Origin: Limnohabitans lacus
GTDB lineage: Bacteria; Pseudomonadota; Gammaproteobacteria; Burkholderiales; Burkholderiaceae_C
Reading direction: 5' to 3'
Length of the DNA: 64,000 nt
Assembly: GCF_030053395.1 (NCBI RefSeq)
Contig: NZ_JASGBH010000007.1
Coordinates: 124,001 to 188,000, forward strand
Position numbers and translations under genes: made by a program. Below the pieces are notes generated by a model. The model had not been told where the DNA came from, searched no databases, and was given only the letters and a program-made list of their open reading frames with translations. Position 1 is the first letter of the stretch. Every line of letters starts with the position of its first letter. Below are positions 50,776 to 59,727 of this stretch, in pieces.

Positions 50776-50998
50776 GAGCTATTTCGACATCTCCAATTTG
50801 CGCGAGATTGCAGAGCTGATTGACGCCCCCACCAAGGGTGGCGCATGGGCCATGTTGCAGCCGTTGCACTACGTTGACTACGCCGACATGCCGCCCATGC
50901 TGCGCGAGGCTATTCCGCACCTGGTCAACGAATGCCTGACCGCCCGAGAGCGGGCGGCTACAGACGTCTTTACCGCACTGAAAGGGGTGAGCCTGTGA
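50543..50998 (+). CDS. Hypothetical phage protein (start uncertain)
   Basis: The C-terminal 90 residues look coding (KLFTKSYFDISNLREIAELIDAPTKGG, PHLVNECLTARERAATDVFTAL). The N-terminal 60 residues overlap the TM gene and are Ser/Thr-rich like a shadow frame, so the real start may be the GTG at 50729, which would give 89 aa. The ATG at 50543 does overlap the previous stop (TGATG). Confidence 0.5.
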   Translation: MLSLFSSRASRSDSSSATGSASAQTCHSHTSEAEQTASTNFGPTWSDAGSRTSNLIASQAPEVKQLVVLAATQKLFTKSYFDISNLREIAELIDAPTKGGAWAMLQPLHYVDYADMPPMLREAIPHLVNECLTARERAATDVFTALKGVSL

Positions 50999-51246
50999 GC
51001 ACGCTAGTCAAAATCAACGTCAAGGTCGTGAACCGCACCGACTTGGCCATCCTCGTCAACGACGGCCGCCGTGAAGCGTGGGTGCCGCTCAGCCAGGTGG
51101 ACGAAGAGATCGAGGAGCCCACACCCCCGCTGGGCATCGTGGCCACCACCGCCATCGTGGTGCAAGACTGGGTGGCCACCGAGAAGGGCTTGCAGCCGAG
51201 CCAGCAGGATGACGCGACGATGGATTTGTTTGGGGGCGAGGCGTGA
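50995..51246 (+). CDS. Hypothetical phage protein, 83 aa
   Basis: The GTG at 50995 overlaps the previous stop. A beta-rich N-terminus (VKINVKVVNRTDLAILVNDG) is followed by an acidic linker and a C-terminal DDATMDLFGGEA peptide that could act as a short binding motif. Family unknown. Confidence 0.55.
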   Translation: MSTLVKINVKVVNRTDLAILVNDGRREAWVPLSQVDEEIEEPTPPLGIVATTAIVVQDWVATEKGLQPSQQDDATMDLFGGEA

Positions 51247-51746
51247 CCCACCCACCCATCCTCGACGCCTGCTGTGGCAGCCGAATGATGTGGTTTGACC
51301 GCAAAAACCCGAACGTGCTGTTTGCCGACCGACGAAGCGAGACGATCACTGTCACCGACCGCTCCCATGGAAACGCCTCGGGCACGCGCACCATCCACAT
51401 AGCGCCTGACACTTTGATGGACTTTCGCGCCATGCCCTTTCCCGATGAAACCTTCAAGCTGGTGGCGTTTGACCCGCCGCACCTAGTGCAGGCTGGCCCT
51501 AAAAGCTGGCTGGCAGCCAAGTACGGCAAGCTCAGCGACAACTGGCGCGAAGACCTGAACAAGGGCTTTGCAGAGTGCTTTCGCGTGCTGGAGCCCCATG
51601 GCGTGCTGGTCTTTAAGTGGAACGAAACTCAGGTGAAGCTGCGTGAAGTTCTGGCCCTGACACCACACCAACCACTGTTTGGCAACACCTCTGGAAAAAA
51701 AGCCGGCACCCACTGGCTTGTCTTTATGAAAGGCACCACACCATGA
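51243..51746 (+). CDS. Putative phage DNA methyltransferase (class I SAM), 167 aa
   Basis: The N-terminal SAM site (ILDACCGSRMMWFD) and a catalytic-type motif FDPPHLVQAGPKSW (DPPH, at about residue 78) resemble small N4/N6 MTase-like proteins of phages, although DPPH replaces the common DPPY. PHGVLVFKWNETQVKLREVL matches the final Rossmann strand. It may modify phage DNA together with the Dam at 9.1 kb. Confidence 0.75.
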   Translation: MTHPPILDACCGSRMMWFDRKNPNVLFADRRSETITVTDRSHGNASGTRTIHIAPDTLMDFRAMPFPDETFKLVAFDPPHLVQAGPKSWLAAKYGKLSDNWREDLNKGFAECFRVLEPHGVLVFKWNETQVKLREVLALTPHQPLFGNTSGKKAGTHWLVFMKGTTP

Positions 51747-52144
51747 CCCCCAAACGCGGCCTAACCCACGCCGAGGCCATGGCGTACGTGGGCGTGAAGC
51801 GCCGCACCTTTGACGAGGTGTGGCGTCCCAAGCTGGTGGGCATGCGTCAAGGCGCGTGCATGGTGTTTGACCGGCTGGATCTAGACCGGCTGTTTGACCA
51901 GTTCAAACAAGAGGCCGCTGGCCAGCCCGTGGCGGCCAACGATTCGACAAGCCCGGCCAGCACGGCGCACAATGGCGACCGGAACGAACGGCCCGCCATT
52001 CAAAAAGGAGAGAAATCATGGGCCAAAAAACAAGGGGCATCTACCCCGACACAAACGGGCTATGGCAGGTTGACAAGTGGAAGCGTGGCACTCGATTTCG
52101 CCAGCGCGGCCTCGCGAGCTATGACGAAGCGGAACGCTGGCTGA
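51743..52144 (+). CDS. Excisionase-like HTH protein, 133 aa
   Basis: Residues about 6-55 form a MerR/Xis-type helix-turn-helix (GLTHAEAMAYVGVKRRTFDEVW, ACMVFDRLDLDRLFDQF). The rest is low-complexity and overlaps the integrase start by 127 nt in another frame. Its position just before the integrase suits a recombination directionality factor. Confidence 0.65.
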   Translation: MTPKRGLTHAEAMAYVGVKRRTFDEVWRPKLVGMRQGACMVFDRLDLDRLFDQFKQEAAGQPVAANDSTSPASTAHNGDRNERPAIQKGEKSWAKKQGASTPTQTGYGRLTSGSVALDFASAASRAMTKRNAG

Positions 52145-53196
52145 TTGCCCAGCTGGCCGCTCAGCGCGAAGTGCTGGTGCATGGACAGCGCACCGCCGCC
52201 ACTTTCAACCAGGCTGCAGCCCATTACATCAGCCTGCACGAACAGAAGGCCTCTTTGGAGACCGAGATTTACATGCTCAAAAGCGTCATGCCCCACATCG
52301 GGCACTTGGACTTGCGCCAGGTGCACGACGGCTCGCTTGCGCCCTTCAAGGCGCAACGGCTGGTCGAGGGGCGGGCGCACAAGACCATTAATCTGGCCTT
52401 GGGCGTCGTGCGCCGCATCCTCAATCTCGCGGCCACCAGCTGGCGAGACGATGCGGGCAAGACGTGGCTTGAGCAAGCGCCCATGATCACCCTGCTGCCA
52501 CTCGTTGGGCACCAACGCGAGCCCACGCCCATCACATGGGCAGAGCAACGCGCCCTGCTGCCCAAGCTGCCCACCCACCTGGCCAACATGGCGCTGTTCA
52601 CGCTGAACACCGGCGTGCGGGACGATGTGGTGTGCAGCCTCAAGTGGGAGTGGGAGATCAAAGTGCCCGAGCTGGGGATCTCGGTGTTTGAGGTGCCCCG
52701 CCAGCATGTGAAGGGGCGCAAGAAGTCACGGGTGGTGATCTGCAACAGCGTGGCGCAATCGGTCGTGGAAGCGGTGCGTGGCCAGCACGAGGAGTTTGTT
52801 TTTGTGTACCGGCGTGAACGGGTCAAAAACCTGTCTGAAGCGCCTGCAATGCCCTACCGGCGCATCCAGACCATGAACAACACCGCGTGGCAAACAGCCC
52901 GCAAAGCCGTGGGCCTGGGCGACTTGCATGTGCACGACTTGCGCCACACCGTGGGCATGCGCCTGCGCGAAGCCGGGGTGCCCGAGAGCACGATTGCAGA
53001 CATCCTGTGGCACAGCACCAAGACCATGACCCAGCACTACAGCGTGGGCCAGATCGTGGAGCTGCACCAGGCGCTGGAAAAGGTGAAAGACGATGCAGGC
53101 CGGTGGAACAAGTCGCTGGCGATGCTGAAACGGGAGCAAGCGGGGGAATTTGCGGGGGCCACCCCCCCAAAAGTCCCCCAGCTGAAAGTGGCGTAG
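52018..53196 (+). CDS. int: Tyrosine-recombinase integrase, 392 aa
   Basis: It integrates and excises the phage at tRNA-Arg. The N-terminal arm-binding and SAM-like core domain (TFNQAAAHYISLHEQK ... NLALGVVRRILNLAAT) is followed by the catalytic domain with Arg201 (LNTGVRDDVV), Lys232 (VKGRKKSRV), His306-x-x-Arg309 (VHDLRHTVG), His332 (ILWHSTKTM) and Tyr341 (TQHYSVG). All catalytic residues are present, so it should be active. A strong AAAGGAG site precedes the ATG. Its stop is 44 nt from attR. Confidence 0.95.
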   Translation: MGQKTRGIYPDTNGLWQVDKWKRGTRFRQRGLASYDEAERWLIAQLAAQREVLVHGQRTAATFNQAAAHYISLHEQKASLETEIYMLKSVMPHIGHLDLRQVHDGSLAPFKAQRLVEGRAHKTINLALGVVRRILNLAATSWRDDAGKTWLEQAPMITLLPLVGHQREPTPITWAEQRALLPKLPTHLANMALFTLNTGVRDDVVCSLKWEWEIKVPELGISVFEVPRQHVKGRKKSRVVICNSVAQSVVEAVRGQHEEFVFVYRRERVKNLSEAPAMPYRRIQTMNNTAWQTARKAVGLGDLHVHDLRHTVGMRLREAGVPESTIADILWHSTKTMTQHYSVGQIVELHQALEKVKDDAGRWNKSLAMLKREQAGEFAGATPPKVPQLKVA

Positions 53197-53206
53197 AAAT
53201 GGAAAA

Positions 53207-53234
53207 AGCCCTAGAACATCACTGTTCTAGGGCT
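53207..53234 (-). terminator. Phage-supplied terminator for tRNA-Arg
   Basis: A perfect 12-bp stem (AGCCCTAGAACA / TGTTCTAGGGCT) with a 4-nt loop and a T run on the minus strand, 8 nt beyond the tRNA 3' end. It replaces the host terminator now stranded at 8591-8618 and would also end int transcription from the other side. Confidence 0.8.
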
Positions 53235-53239
53235 AACCA

Positions 53240-53286
53240 TTTGGTGCGGCTGGCAGGAATCGAACCCACGACCCCTTGGTTCGTAG
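53240..53286. repeat. attR (47-bp core)
   Basis: Identical to 8625-8671. Here the phage copy of the 3' half is joined to the host 5' half, so the tRNA-Arg gene is intact. Confidence 0.93.
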
Positions 53287-53318
53287 CCAAGTACTCTATC
53301 CAGCTGAGCTACAGCCGC
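53242..53318 (-). tRNA. tRNA-Arg (anticodon ACG)
   Basis: The transcript starts GCGGCTGTAGCTCAGCTGGA and ends with an encoded CCA. The anticodon stem CTTGG/CCAAG encloses the loop CTACGAA, giving anticodon ACG, which becomes ICG and reads CGU/CGC/CGA. The T arm GTGGGTTCGAATCC is normal. The gene is reconstituted by the prophage 3' half. Confidence 0.95.
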
Positions 53319-53373
53319 ATCATGCATCGAATTATAGCAAGCTTTTCAGGGCAGTTTTGGGCGGCCCCTCAAT

Positions 53374-54891
53374 TTATTGCCAGGACACGGCCGACATGTC
53401 GTTGGCAAAAATCGGCGAGCTCGACCACAGACCTTTGAGGCCTTTGCGGTACACCGCGGTGTTGGTGGCGTTGAACAGGAACACGTTGACCGCATCCTTG
53501 GCGATCATGCGCTGCATGTCGCCAAACAGCTGCGTGCGCTCTTTGGCCGCCGTGGTGGCCGCGTGTTTGGCCGCCAAGTCGCGGAAAGCCTTGCTGTCGT
53601 AACCCCAGTAGTACTGCGGGTTGGCATAAGCCATGTAGTCCAGTGGTTCAACGTGGTTGATCACCGTCAGGTCAAAGTTGCCCTTGAAGGTGCCGCCCAG
53701 CCACTGCGCCCATTCGACGTTTTCAATTTTGGCCACGATGCCCACTTTGGCCAACTGCGCAGCCAGGATCTCACCCCCCCTGCGGGCGTAAGGCGGCGGG
53801 GGCAAGGTCAGGGTCACGTTCAGCGGGGTTTGCACCCCGGCTTCCTTGAGCAGGGCCTTGGCTTTTTCGGGGTCGTAAGCGTAGGTGTTGCTCAACTCCA
53901 CATAGCCCGCATCGGTGGGCGCCATGTGGCTGCCGATGGGTTTGGCCAGCCCTTCAAACACGCCGTCGATGAAGGCTTTCTTGTCAACCGCGTGCGACAA
54001 GGCGCGGCGCACGCGCACATCGTCAAACGGCTTTTTGCGGTTGTTGATGGTCATGATGCCTTTACCGGCCGTGCTGCCCATCTCGACCACAAAGCGTTTG
54101 TCTGACTGGAATTGCTTGAGGCTTTGCGGCGACTGGAAACGCGGCATGCCGTCGATGTCGCCCGCCAGCAAGGCGGCCACCTGGGCGGCCGAGTCGTTGA
54201 TGAAACGGAAAGTGACTTTCTTCACTTTAACGGAAGCGGCATCGCGAAAGCCATCCCATTTGGACAAAGTCACCGCAGAGCCTTTGGCCCAGCTGTCGAG
54301 TTTGTAGGGGCCTGTGCCCACGGGCTTGGTGGCGGCGTTGGCGGCGCTGTCCGGGTGCAAGATCACGGCGGTGTTCTCACCCATGCGGAACAGGAAGTTG
54401 CCGTCCGGGTTGCTCAGCACCAGCACCACGGTGTGTGCGTCGGGGGTCGAGATGTGGCTGATGTTGTTGAACACCGCGCCTTTGGCTTTGTTGGTGCTCT
54501 TGGCGTCTTTGGCCCGCTCGAAGCTGAACTTGACAGCGGCAGAGTCGAATGGCGCACCATCAGAAAACTTCACGCCCCGGCGCAGCTTGAAGGTGTAGGC
54601 CTTGCCGTCGGCGTCCATTTTCCAGCTCTCGGCCAGCAAGGGGCTGATGCTGCCATCCACATTGATTTTGGTCAGGCCCTCGAGGATGTTGTAGTGCACC
54701 ACCTCGCCGATGGCGGCCGCCGGGGCCATGGTCGGGTCGAGGCTGGTGGGCTCCAGGATCATGCCCAGCGTGACGGTGTCCTTGCGCGACTGCGCTTGCG
54801 CCTGTAAAGGGGCAGCCACCCCAGTGGCGACCAACACGGCGACCGAGCTCAAAGCGAGGGTGCGGCGGGTCAAAGAAAAGACGTTTTTCAT
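53374..54891 (-). CDS. ABC transporter substrate-binding protein, family 5 (peptide/nickel)
   Basis: A periplasmic peptide- or opine-binding protein. It has a signal peptide (TRRTLALSSVAVLVATGVAAPLQAQAQ) and the family-5 core: VTLGMILEPTSLDPTMAPAA, YTFKLRRGVKFSDGAPF, SFERAKD and VRRALSHAVDKKAFIDGV. At 505 aa it is normal. It is the last gene of the importer operon, overlapping the ATPase gene by 4 nt. The ligand cannot be told from the sequence. Confidence 0.92.
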   Translation of the reverse strand: MKNVFSLTRRTLALSSVAVLVATGVAAPLQAQAQSRKDTVTLGMILEPTSLDPTMAPAAAIGEVVHYNILEGLTKINVDGSISPLLAESWKMDADGKAYTFKLRRGVKFSDGAPFDSAAVKFSFERAKDAKSTNKAKGAVFNNISHISTPDAHTVVLVLSNPDGNFLFRMGENTAVILHPDSAANAATKPVGTGPYKLDSWAKGSAVTLSKWDGFRDAASVKVKKVTFRFINDSAAQVAALLAGDIDGMPRFQSPQSLKQFQSDKRFVVEMGSTAGKGIMTINNRKKPFDDVRVRRALSHAVDKKAFIDGVFEGLAKPIGSHMAPTDAGYVELSNTYAYDPEKAKALLKEAGVQTPLNVTLTLPPPPYARRGGEILAAQLAKVGIVAKIENVEWAQWLGGTFKGNFDLTVINHVEPLDYMAYANPQYYWGYDSKAFRDLAAKHAATTAAKERTQLFGDMQRMIAKDAVNVFLFNATNTAVYRKGLKGLWSSSPIFANDMSAVSWQ

Positions 54892-55718
54892 GGGGTCTCC
54901 TGCGTCAAAAATGAAGGGGGCTGGCCCGGAATGGCGGCCAATAACTTGCGAGTGTAAGGGTGCTCGGCCTGCTTAAAAATCTGGCTTGCGGGGCCTTGTT
55001 CCACCACACGACCCGACTGCAGCACCAGCACATCGTCGCACATCAAATTCACCACCGCCAGGTCGTGGCTGACGAACAGATAACTCAGGCCGTAGCGGTC
55101 TTGCAGGTCCATCATCAAATTAAGGACTTGGGCCTGCACCGACACATCGAGCGCACTGACCGGCTCATCGGCCACGATCAAGGCAGGTCGCGTGATCAAG
55201 GCCCGGGCGATCGCAATGCGCTGGCGCTGCCCGCCCGAAAACTCATGCGGGTACTTGTCCAGATCGCCGCTGCGCAGACCGACTTCGTGCAAGGCTTGCG
55301 CGGCCCGCTCCCGCAGCTCAGCTCGGCTCAAGGCCTTGCCCGCATGCAATGACGCCAGGGGCTCGGCCACGATGCGCCACACCAGCTGCCGCGGATCGAG
55401 CGAACCATAAGGGTCCTGAAACACCATCTGAAAGCCACTGCGTGCCTGCCGCAAGTCGGCCGCGCTCAAGGCGTGCAAGTCCACGCCATTCATCAGCACC
55501 TGGCCTGCACTGGGCTGATCCAGCGCCATCACCAACCGCGCCAAAGTGGATTTGCCCGAACCCGACTCGCCCACCACGCCCAGGCTTTTGCCTGCATGCA
55601 AGGTGAAGCTCACATCCGACAAGGCCTGCAAATGCGCGGGCGCAGACCACAGCCCTGCACGGGGCAAGGCAAAGCGCCGGCTCAGATGACGCACGTCGAG
55701 CAAGGGTGCCGCGCTCAT
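54888..55718 (-). CDS. ABC transporter ATP-binding protein (DppF/OppF-like), 276 aa
   Basis: Walker A GESGSGKST (about residue 50), signature LSGGQRQRIAIA written here as FSGGQRQRIAIARAL, Walker B ALIVADEPVSALD and the H-loop SHDLAVV. The N-terminus SAAPLLDVRHLSRRFALPRAG and the C-terminal EHPYTRKLLAAIPG are typical of OppF-type subunits. I start at 55718, which overlaps the partner ATPase stop by 4 nt (ATGA); an ATG 7 codons upstream is possible. Confidence 0.92.
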   Translation of the reverse strand: MSAAPLLDVRHLSRRFALPRAGLWSAPAHLQALSDVSFTLHAGKSLGVVGESGSGKSTLARLVMALDQPSAGQVLMNGVDLHALSAADLRQARSGFQMVFQDPYGSLDPRQLVWRIVAEPLASLHAGKALSRAELRERAAQALHEVGLRSGDLDKYPHEFSGGQRQRIAIARALITRPALIVADEPVSALDVSVQAQVLNLMMDLQDRYGLSYLFVSHDLAVVNLMCDDVLVLQSGRVVEQGPASQIFKQAEHPYTRKLLAAIPGQPPSFLTQETP

Positions 55719-56704
55719 GGCTGGCTCCAACGTGGACAACGCACTTGGTGCTCGAAAGCGCTCGGCAGTGCAGGCGCCAGCCTCAGCACGTCAGGACTTG
55801 CCTTAGGACAATCGCCCACCGCCTTGGGGCAGCGGTCTGCAAAGCTGCAACCTTGGGGCAAGTCCACCAGATCGGGTACGCGGCCTGCAATAGTGGTCAA
55901 TCGGGTGCCACGCGACAGGCCCAATCGGGGCCGCGCGGCAAACAAACCCTGCGTGTAGGGGTGCGCCCGGTGTGCGAACAATTCGGGGGTGGATGCGCTT
56001 TCGACCACCGCGCCGCCGTACATGACCAACACGCGCTCGACCTGGTCTTGCATCAGGCCCAAGTCGTGGCTGATCAAGAGCAAACCCATGCCCTCTTCGC
56101 GCACCAATTGCTGGATCAGCGCCAGCACTTCTTTTTGCACCGTCACATCCAGCGCTGTGGTGGGTTCATCGGCGATCAGCAAGTCAGGTCCGCAAGCCAG
56201 CGCGATGGCGATCATCACCCTTTGCCTTTGTCCGCCGGACAACTGGTGCGGATAAGCATCCAGTCGCTCGCGGGCGCGGGGCAATTGCACGCGCTCGAGC
56301 AGCGCCAGCGCACGGGCTTTGGCCTGAGCCACACCCATGTTTTGGTGCAAGCACAAAGGCTCGGCGATCTGCTTCCAAATTGGGTGCAAAGGGTTGAGCG
56401 CCGTCATCGGCTCCTGAAAAATCATGGCCATGCGGGCACCGCGCAGCTGGCACATCTGCGGCTCGGGCATGCCCACCAGTTCGGCGTCGTTCAGGCGCAT
56501 GGAACCGCTGACCTCTGCCCGCTCGGGGAGCAGCCCCATCAGGGCCAAAGCGGTCAGCGATTTGCCACAACCGCTCTCACCGATCAGGCCGAGGGTCTGC
56601 CCCTTGGCCATGCTGAAGGACACGCCGCGCAAAGCCTGCGCCCAGCCCCGCGCCGTGGGCAAGCCCACGCGCAGGTCTTTCACATCCAATAAAGCGGCTG
56701 TCAT
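55715..56704 (-). CDS. ABC transporter ATP-binding protein (DppD/OppD-like), 329 aa
   Basis: Walker A GESGCGKSLTALALMGLLP, signature LSGGQRQRVMIAIALA, Walker B DLLIADEPTTALDVTVQ, H-loop SHDLGLM. The C-terminal Cys motif CSFADRCPKAVGDCPKA, which may hold an iron-sulfur cluster in OppD/DppD subunits, is present. I start at 56704, four nt over the permease stop; the upstream ORF lies inside dppC. Confidence 0.92.
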   Translation of the reverse strand: MTAALLDVKDLRVGLPTARGWAQALRGVSFSMAKGQTLGLIGESGCGKSLTALALMGLLPERAEVSGSMRLNDAELVGMPEPQMCQLRGARMAMIFQEPMTALNPLHPIWKQIAEPLCLHQNMGVAQAKARALALLERVQLPRARERLDAYPHQLSGGQRQRVMIAIALACGPDLLIADEPTTALDVTVQKEVLALIQQLVREEGMGLLLISHDLGLMQDQVERVLVMYGGAVVESASTPELFAHRAHPYTQGLFAARPRLGLSRGTRLTTIAGRVPDLVDLPQGCSFADRCPKAVGDCPKASPDVLRLAPALPSAFEHQVRCPRWSQP

Positions 56705-57543
56705 CGTTGTCTGGCCAATCGGGGATCGAGCAAGTCGCGCAAGCCATCGCCCATGAGGTTCAGGCCCAGCACCGCCAAAGCAATGGCCACGCCGGGGTAC
56801 ACAGCCAGCAGCGGCGCCTGGAACATTTGCGATTGCGCCTCGTTGAGCATGCGGCCCCAGCTGGCCTGTGGCGGCTGTGTGCCCAAGCCCAAATAAGACA
56901 AAGCCGCCTCGGCCAAGATGGCAATCGCAAATTGAATCGTCGCTTGCACGATGAGAACGCTCACGATGTTGGGCAGCACGTGGTCGAAGGTGATGCGCCC
57001 AGGGCCCTTGCCGGCCGCACGCGCCGCGGTGCAATAGTCGCGCGACCACACCGCTTGCGCCGCCCCGCGCGTGATGCGTGCGAACACCGGGATGTTGAAA
57101 ATACCGATCGCCACAATGCTGACCACCAAACCGGGCCCGTAAATGGCCGTCAGCATGATGGCCGAAAGCAGCGCCGGAAAGGCGAAAGTAAAGTCCGCAG
57201 CCCGCATGAGCAGTTCATCCACCCAGCCGCGCCGCGCTGCCGCCAGCAAGCCCAGCGGCACGCCCGCGCCCAAACCGATGCCCACCGCAATGAAGCCCAC
57301 CAGCAGGGAGTTCTGGCTGCCCACCAGCAACAAGGACGCGATGTCGCGGCCCAGGCTGTCGGTGCCCAGCCAATGCGCGGCACTGGGCGAGGCCAGTTTG
57401 TTCGGAATGTCGATGTCCCCCACCGGGTAAGGCGACCACAGCAGCGACAGCAATGCGCTCAAAATCAGCCAAGCCACCATGCACCCGCCCGCCACAAAGC
57501 TGGGGTGCCGCCGGGCGCGTGACCAAAAGCCTTGTTCAGCCAT
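56701..57543 (-). CDS. ABC transporter permease (DppC/OppC-like), 280 aa
   Basis: An inner-membrane permease with about six helices. The N-terminal OppC_N part (HPSFVAGGCMVAWLILSALLSLLW) and the EAA loop region (REAARAVWSRDYCTAARAAGKGP-like segment at about residue 160, then HVLPNIVSVLIVQATIQF) are present. I start at 57543, since the following residues fit the family and the ATG overlaps the dppB stop by 8 nt. Confidence 0.9.
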   Translation of the reverse strand: MAEQGFWSRARRHPSFVAGGCMVAWLILSALLSLLWSPYPVGDIDIPNKLASPSAAHWLGTDSLGRDIASLLLVGSQNSLLVGFIAVGIGLGAGVPLGLLAAARRGWVDELLMRAADFTFAFPALLSAIMLTAIYGPGLVVSIVAIGIFNIPVFARITRGAAQAVWSRDYCTAARAAGKGPGRITFDHVLPNIVSVLIVQATIQFAIAILAEAALSYLGLGTQPPQASWGRMLNEAQSQMFQAPLLAVYPGVAIALAVLGLNLMGDGLRDLLDPRLARQR

Positions 57544-58498
57544 GGGCCACCTTGAGCCGCGGATCGATCCACGCATAGAGCACGTCGATGGCGAAGTTGA
57601 TCAAGATCACCAAGGCCGACAGCAGCATGACCACGTCGCGCACCACGATCAGATCGCGGTTGGCAATGGCCTGAAAAATCAGCCGCCCGATGCCGGGCAG
57701 CACAAACACGTTCTCAATCACGATGGCGCTGGTGATCAGGTTGCCAAACTGCAAACCCATCACCGTGAGCACCGGGATCATCGCGTTGCGCAGCACATGG
57801 CCCCACAAGACCTCCCGCCGCGACAAGCCCTTGGCACGGGCCGTGCGCACAAAGTCTTCGCGCAGGGTGTCCAGCACCGCCGAGCGTGTGACGCGTGTGA
57901 GGATGGCCGTCTGCACCGCCGCCAGCGCCATGGCCGGCAAGAGCAAGGCTGCCACAGCGGGCCACACGCCACCGCCACTGTCCTCGGTCCAACCCGGAAA
58001 GCCGCCCGCACTCACCCACTGCAGGTGCACGGCAAACAGCAAGATCAGCAAGATCGCCAGCCAGAAGTTGGGAATGGCCAGCCCCAGCTGGCTGAGTGTC
58101 ATCACGCCCACATCGCCCGCCTTGTTTTGTTGAGAGGCCGCATAGATGCCCACGCCTAGCGCCACCGCCACCGTGATGGCCATGGCCATCACCGCCAAGG
58201 GCAAGGTGACCTGCATGCGCTCGGCCATCAGCTCGGCGGTGGGGGTGTCATAAGAGATGCTGAGGCCGGTTTGCCCTTGGAGCAAGCCGCCCATCCAGCG
58301 GGCATAGCGCAAGGGTGCGGGCTGGTTCAGGCCCAGTTTTTCTTCCATCGCCGCAATCGATTCAGCGGTGGCTGTCTCGCCCAAAATGACTTGCGCCGCA
58401 TTGCCCGGCAACAGCTCCAACACGGCAAACACGATGACCGAGGTGGCCACCAAGGTCAATGCAAAGCTGATCAGTCGTCTGAGAATAAATAATGGCAC
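57536..58498 (-). CDS. ABC transporter permease (DppB/OppB-like), 320 aa
   Basis: The N-terminus PLFILRRLISFALTLVATSVIVF is the classic OppB start, with EKLGLNQPAPLRYARWMGGLL and the EAA loop DTLREDFVRTARAKGLSRREVLWGHVLRNA later. No ATG is available, so the GTG at 58498 is the start. It heads the five-gene importer operon and is divergent from the P1 peptidase. Confidence 0.9.
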   Translation of the reverse strand: MPLFILRRLISFALTLVATSVIVFAVLELLPGNAAQVILGETATAESIAAMEEKLGLNQPAPLRYARWMGGLLQGQTGLSISYDTPTAELMAERMQVTLPLAVMAMAITVAVALGVGIYAASQQNKAGDVGVMTLSQLGLAIPNFWLAILLILLFAVHLQWVSAGGFPGWTEDSGGGVWPAVAALLLPAMALAAVQTAILTRVTRSAVLDTLREDFVRTARAKGLSRREVLWGHVLRNAMIPVLTVMGLQFGNLITSAIVIENVFVLPGIGRLIFQAIANRDLIVVRDVVMLLSALVILINFAIDVLYAWIDPRLKVAHG

Positions 58499-58541
58499 GC
58501 TCTCGCCTAAGATAAATGACCGCCGACAACACGAGTTCGAC

Positions 58542-59558
58542 ATGACATCGCCAAAGATTGTAAACACCGCCACCGGCTCCATCGTGGACGTGCTGGGCCT
58601 GCAAGTGGGCCATTTCACGCACAGCCAGCGCCTGACCGGCTGCTCGGTCGTGCTGGCCCCACAAGGTGCCGTGGGCGCTGTCGATGTGCGTGGCGCCGCC
58701 CCCGGCACGCGCGAGACCGATCTGCTCGATCCGTCCAACTTGGTTGAGAAGGTGCACGCCGTTTTGCTCAGCGGCGGCAGCGCCTTTGGGCTGGACGCGG
58801 CCAGCGGCGTGATGCGCTGGCTGGATGAACACGGCATCGGTTTTGAAACTGGATACGGCCGTGTGCCCATCGTGCCGGCCGCCGTGCTGTTCGACTTGCC
58901 TGTGGTGCGCCCAGGCGACCAAGCCCACATCCGACCCGATGCGGACGCCGGTTATGCCGCCTGCCAGGCCGCCTCCAACAAAACACCTGCCGCAGGCAAT
59001 GTGGGCGCAGGTGCCGGCGCCAGTGTGGGCAAACTGTTTGGCTTGAACCGCGCCATGAAAGGCGGCATTGGCAACGCCAGTGTGCGCGTGGGCCCATGGG
59101 TGGTCGGCGCTTTGGTGGCGTGCAATGCCATTGGCGATGTGCTGGACCCGGCCACCGGCCAGGTCATCGCAGGCGCCCGCACGGCAGACGGCCAAAGCCT
59201 GCTCGACACCCAAGCGGCATTGCTGCGCGGCGAGCGCAGCACACGCCCGATGCCCGGCACCAACACCACCATCGGCGTGATCGCCACCAACGCCACTTTG
59301 AACAAAGCACAAGCCAAGCGCTTGGCCGTCAGCGCCCACGACGGGCTGGCCCGGACCATACGCCCCGCCCACACCACGCTGGACGGCGACACTTTGTTTG
59401 CGCTGGCCACTGGCACCGAAACATCCGCCCCCGATTTGATGCTGCTCACCGTGATGGCCGCTGAGGCCACTGCCTTGGCCACAGTGAATGCCATCTGCCA
59501 GGCGCGGGGCATTGAAACGAATCTGGGGGTTTTGCCTTCGGCCACAGATTGGCACTAA
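58542..59558 (+). CDS. P1 (S58/DmpA) family N-terminal-nucleophile peptidase, 338 aa
   Basis: An aminopeptidase that processes itself to free a catalytic Ser. The glycine-rich substrate segment LLSGGSAFGLDAASGVMRWL is near residue 85, and the likely autoprocessing site is before the nucleophile in the GALVACNAIGD / GTNTTIGVIATNA region (about residues 190-250). The family hydrolyses D-aminoacyl or beta-aminoacyl peptides. Being divergent from a peptide importer suggests it degrades what the importer brings in; that is inference. Confidence 0.87.
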   Translation: MTSPKIVNTATGSIVDVLGLQVGHFTHSQRLTGCSVVLAPQGAVGAVDVRGAAPGTRETDLLDPSNLVEKVHAVLLSGGSAFGLDAASGVMRWLDEHGIGFETGYGRVPIVPAAVLFDLPVVRPGDQAHIRPDADAGYAACQAASNKTPAAGNVGAGAGASVGKLFGLNRAMKGGIGNASVRVGPWVVGALVACNAIGDVLDPATGQVIAGARTADGQSLLDTQAALLRGERSTRPMPGTNTTIGVIATNATLNKAQAKRLAVSAHDGLARTIRPAHTTLDGDTLFALATGTETSAPDLMLLTVMAAEATALATVNAICQARGIETNLGVLPSATDWH

Positions 59559-59727
59559 TTCGCTGAATGAACAGGTCCATGGGCACAGGAAAATTGACAC
59601 CGATGTCACAGAGCACGGCCTTGACCCTGCAAAACCGTCATGAGATCTGATCTGCTTGAGTTCTTGCGAAGATGGCATATATGCTCCAAGTCCTCAACAT
59701 GGGTATCAAACACCAGATAATCCAAGG

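Larger units (their letters stand above)
8625..53286. mobile_element. Temperate siphophage prophage with a DGR, integrated in tRNA-Arg
   Basis: The element is bounded by the 47-bp att repeats and contains every module of a lambda-style temperate phage: tyrosine integrase next to attR, CI/Cro switch, CII-like regulator, primase-helicase, antiterminator candidate, terminase, portal, capsid, tail, fibres and lysis. No essential module is visibly broken, so it may be inducible. Late genes are on the minus strand and the DGR/integrase early operon is on the plus strand. Confidence 0.95.
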
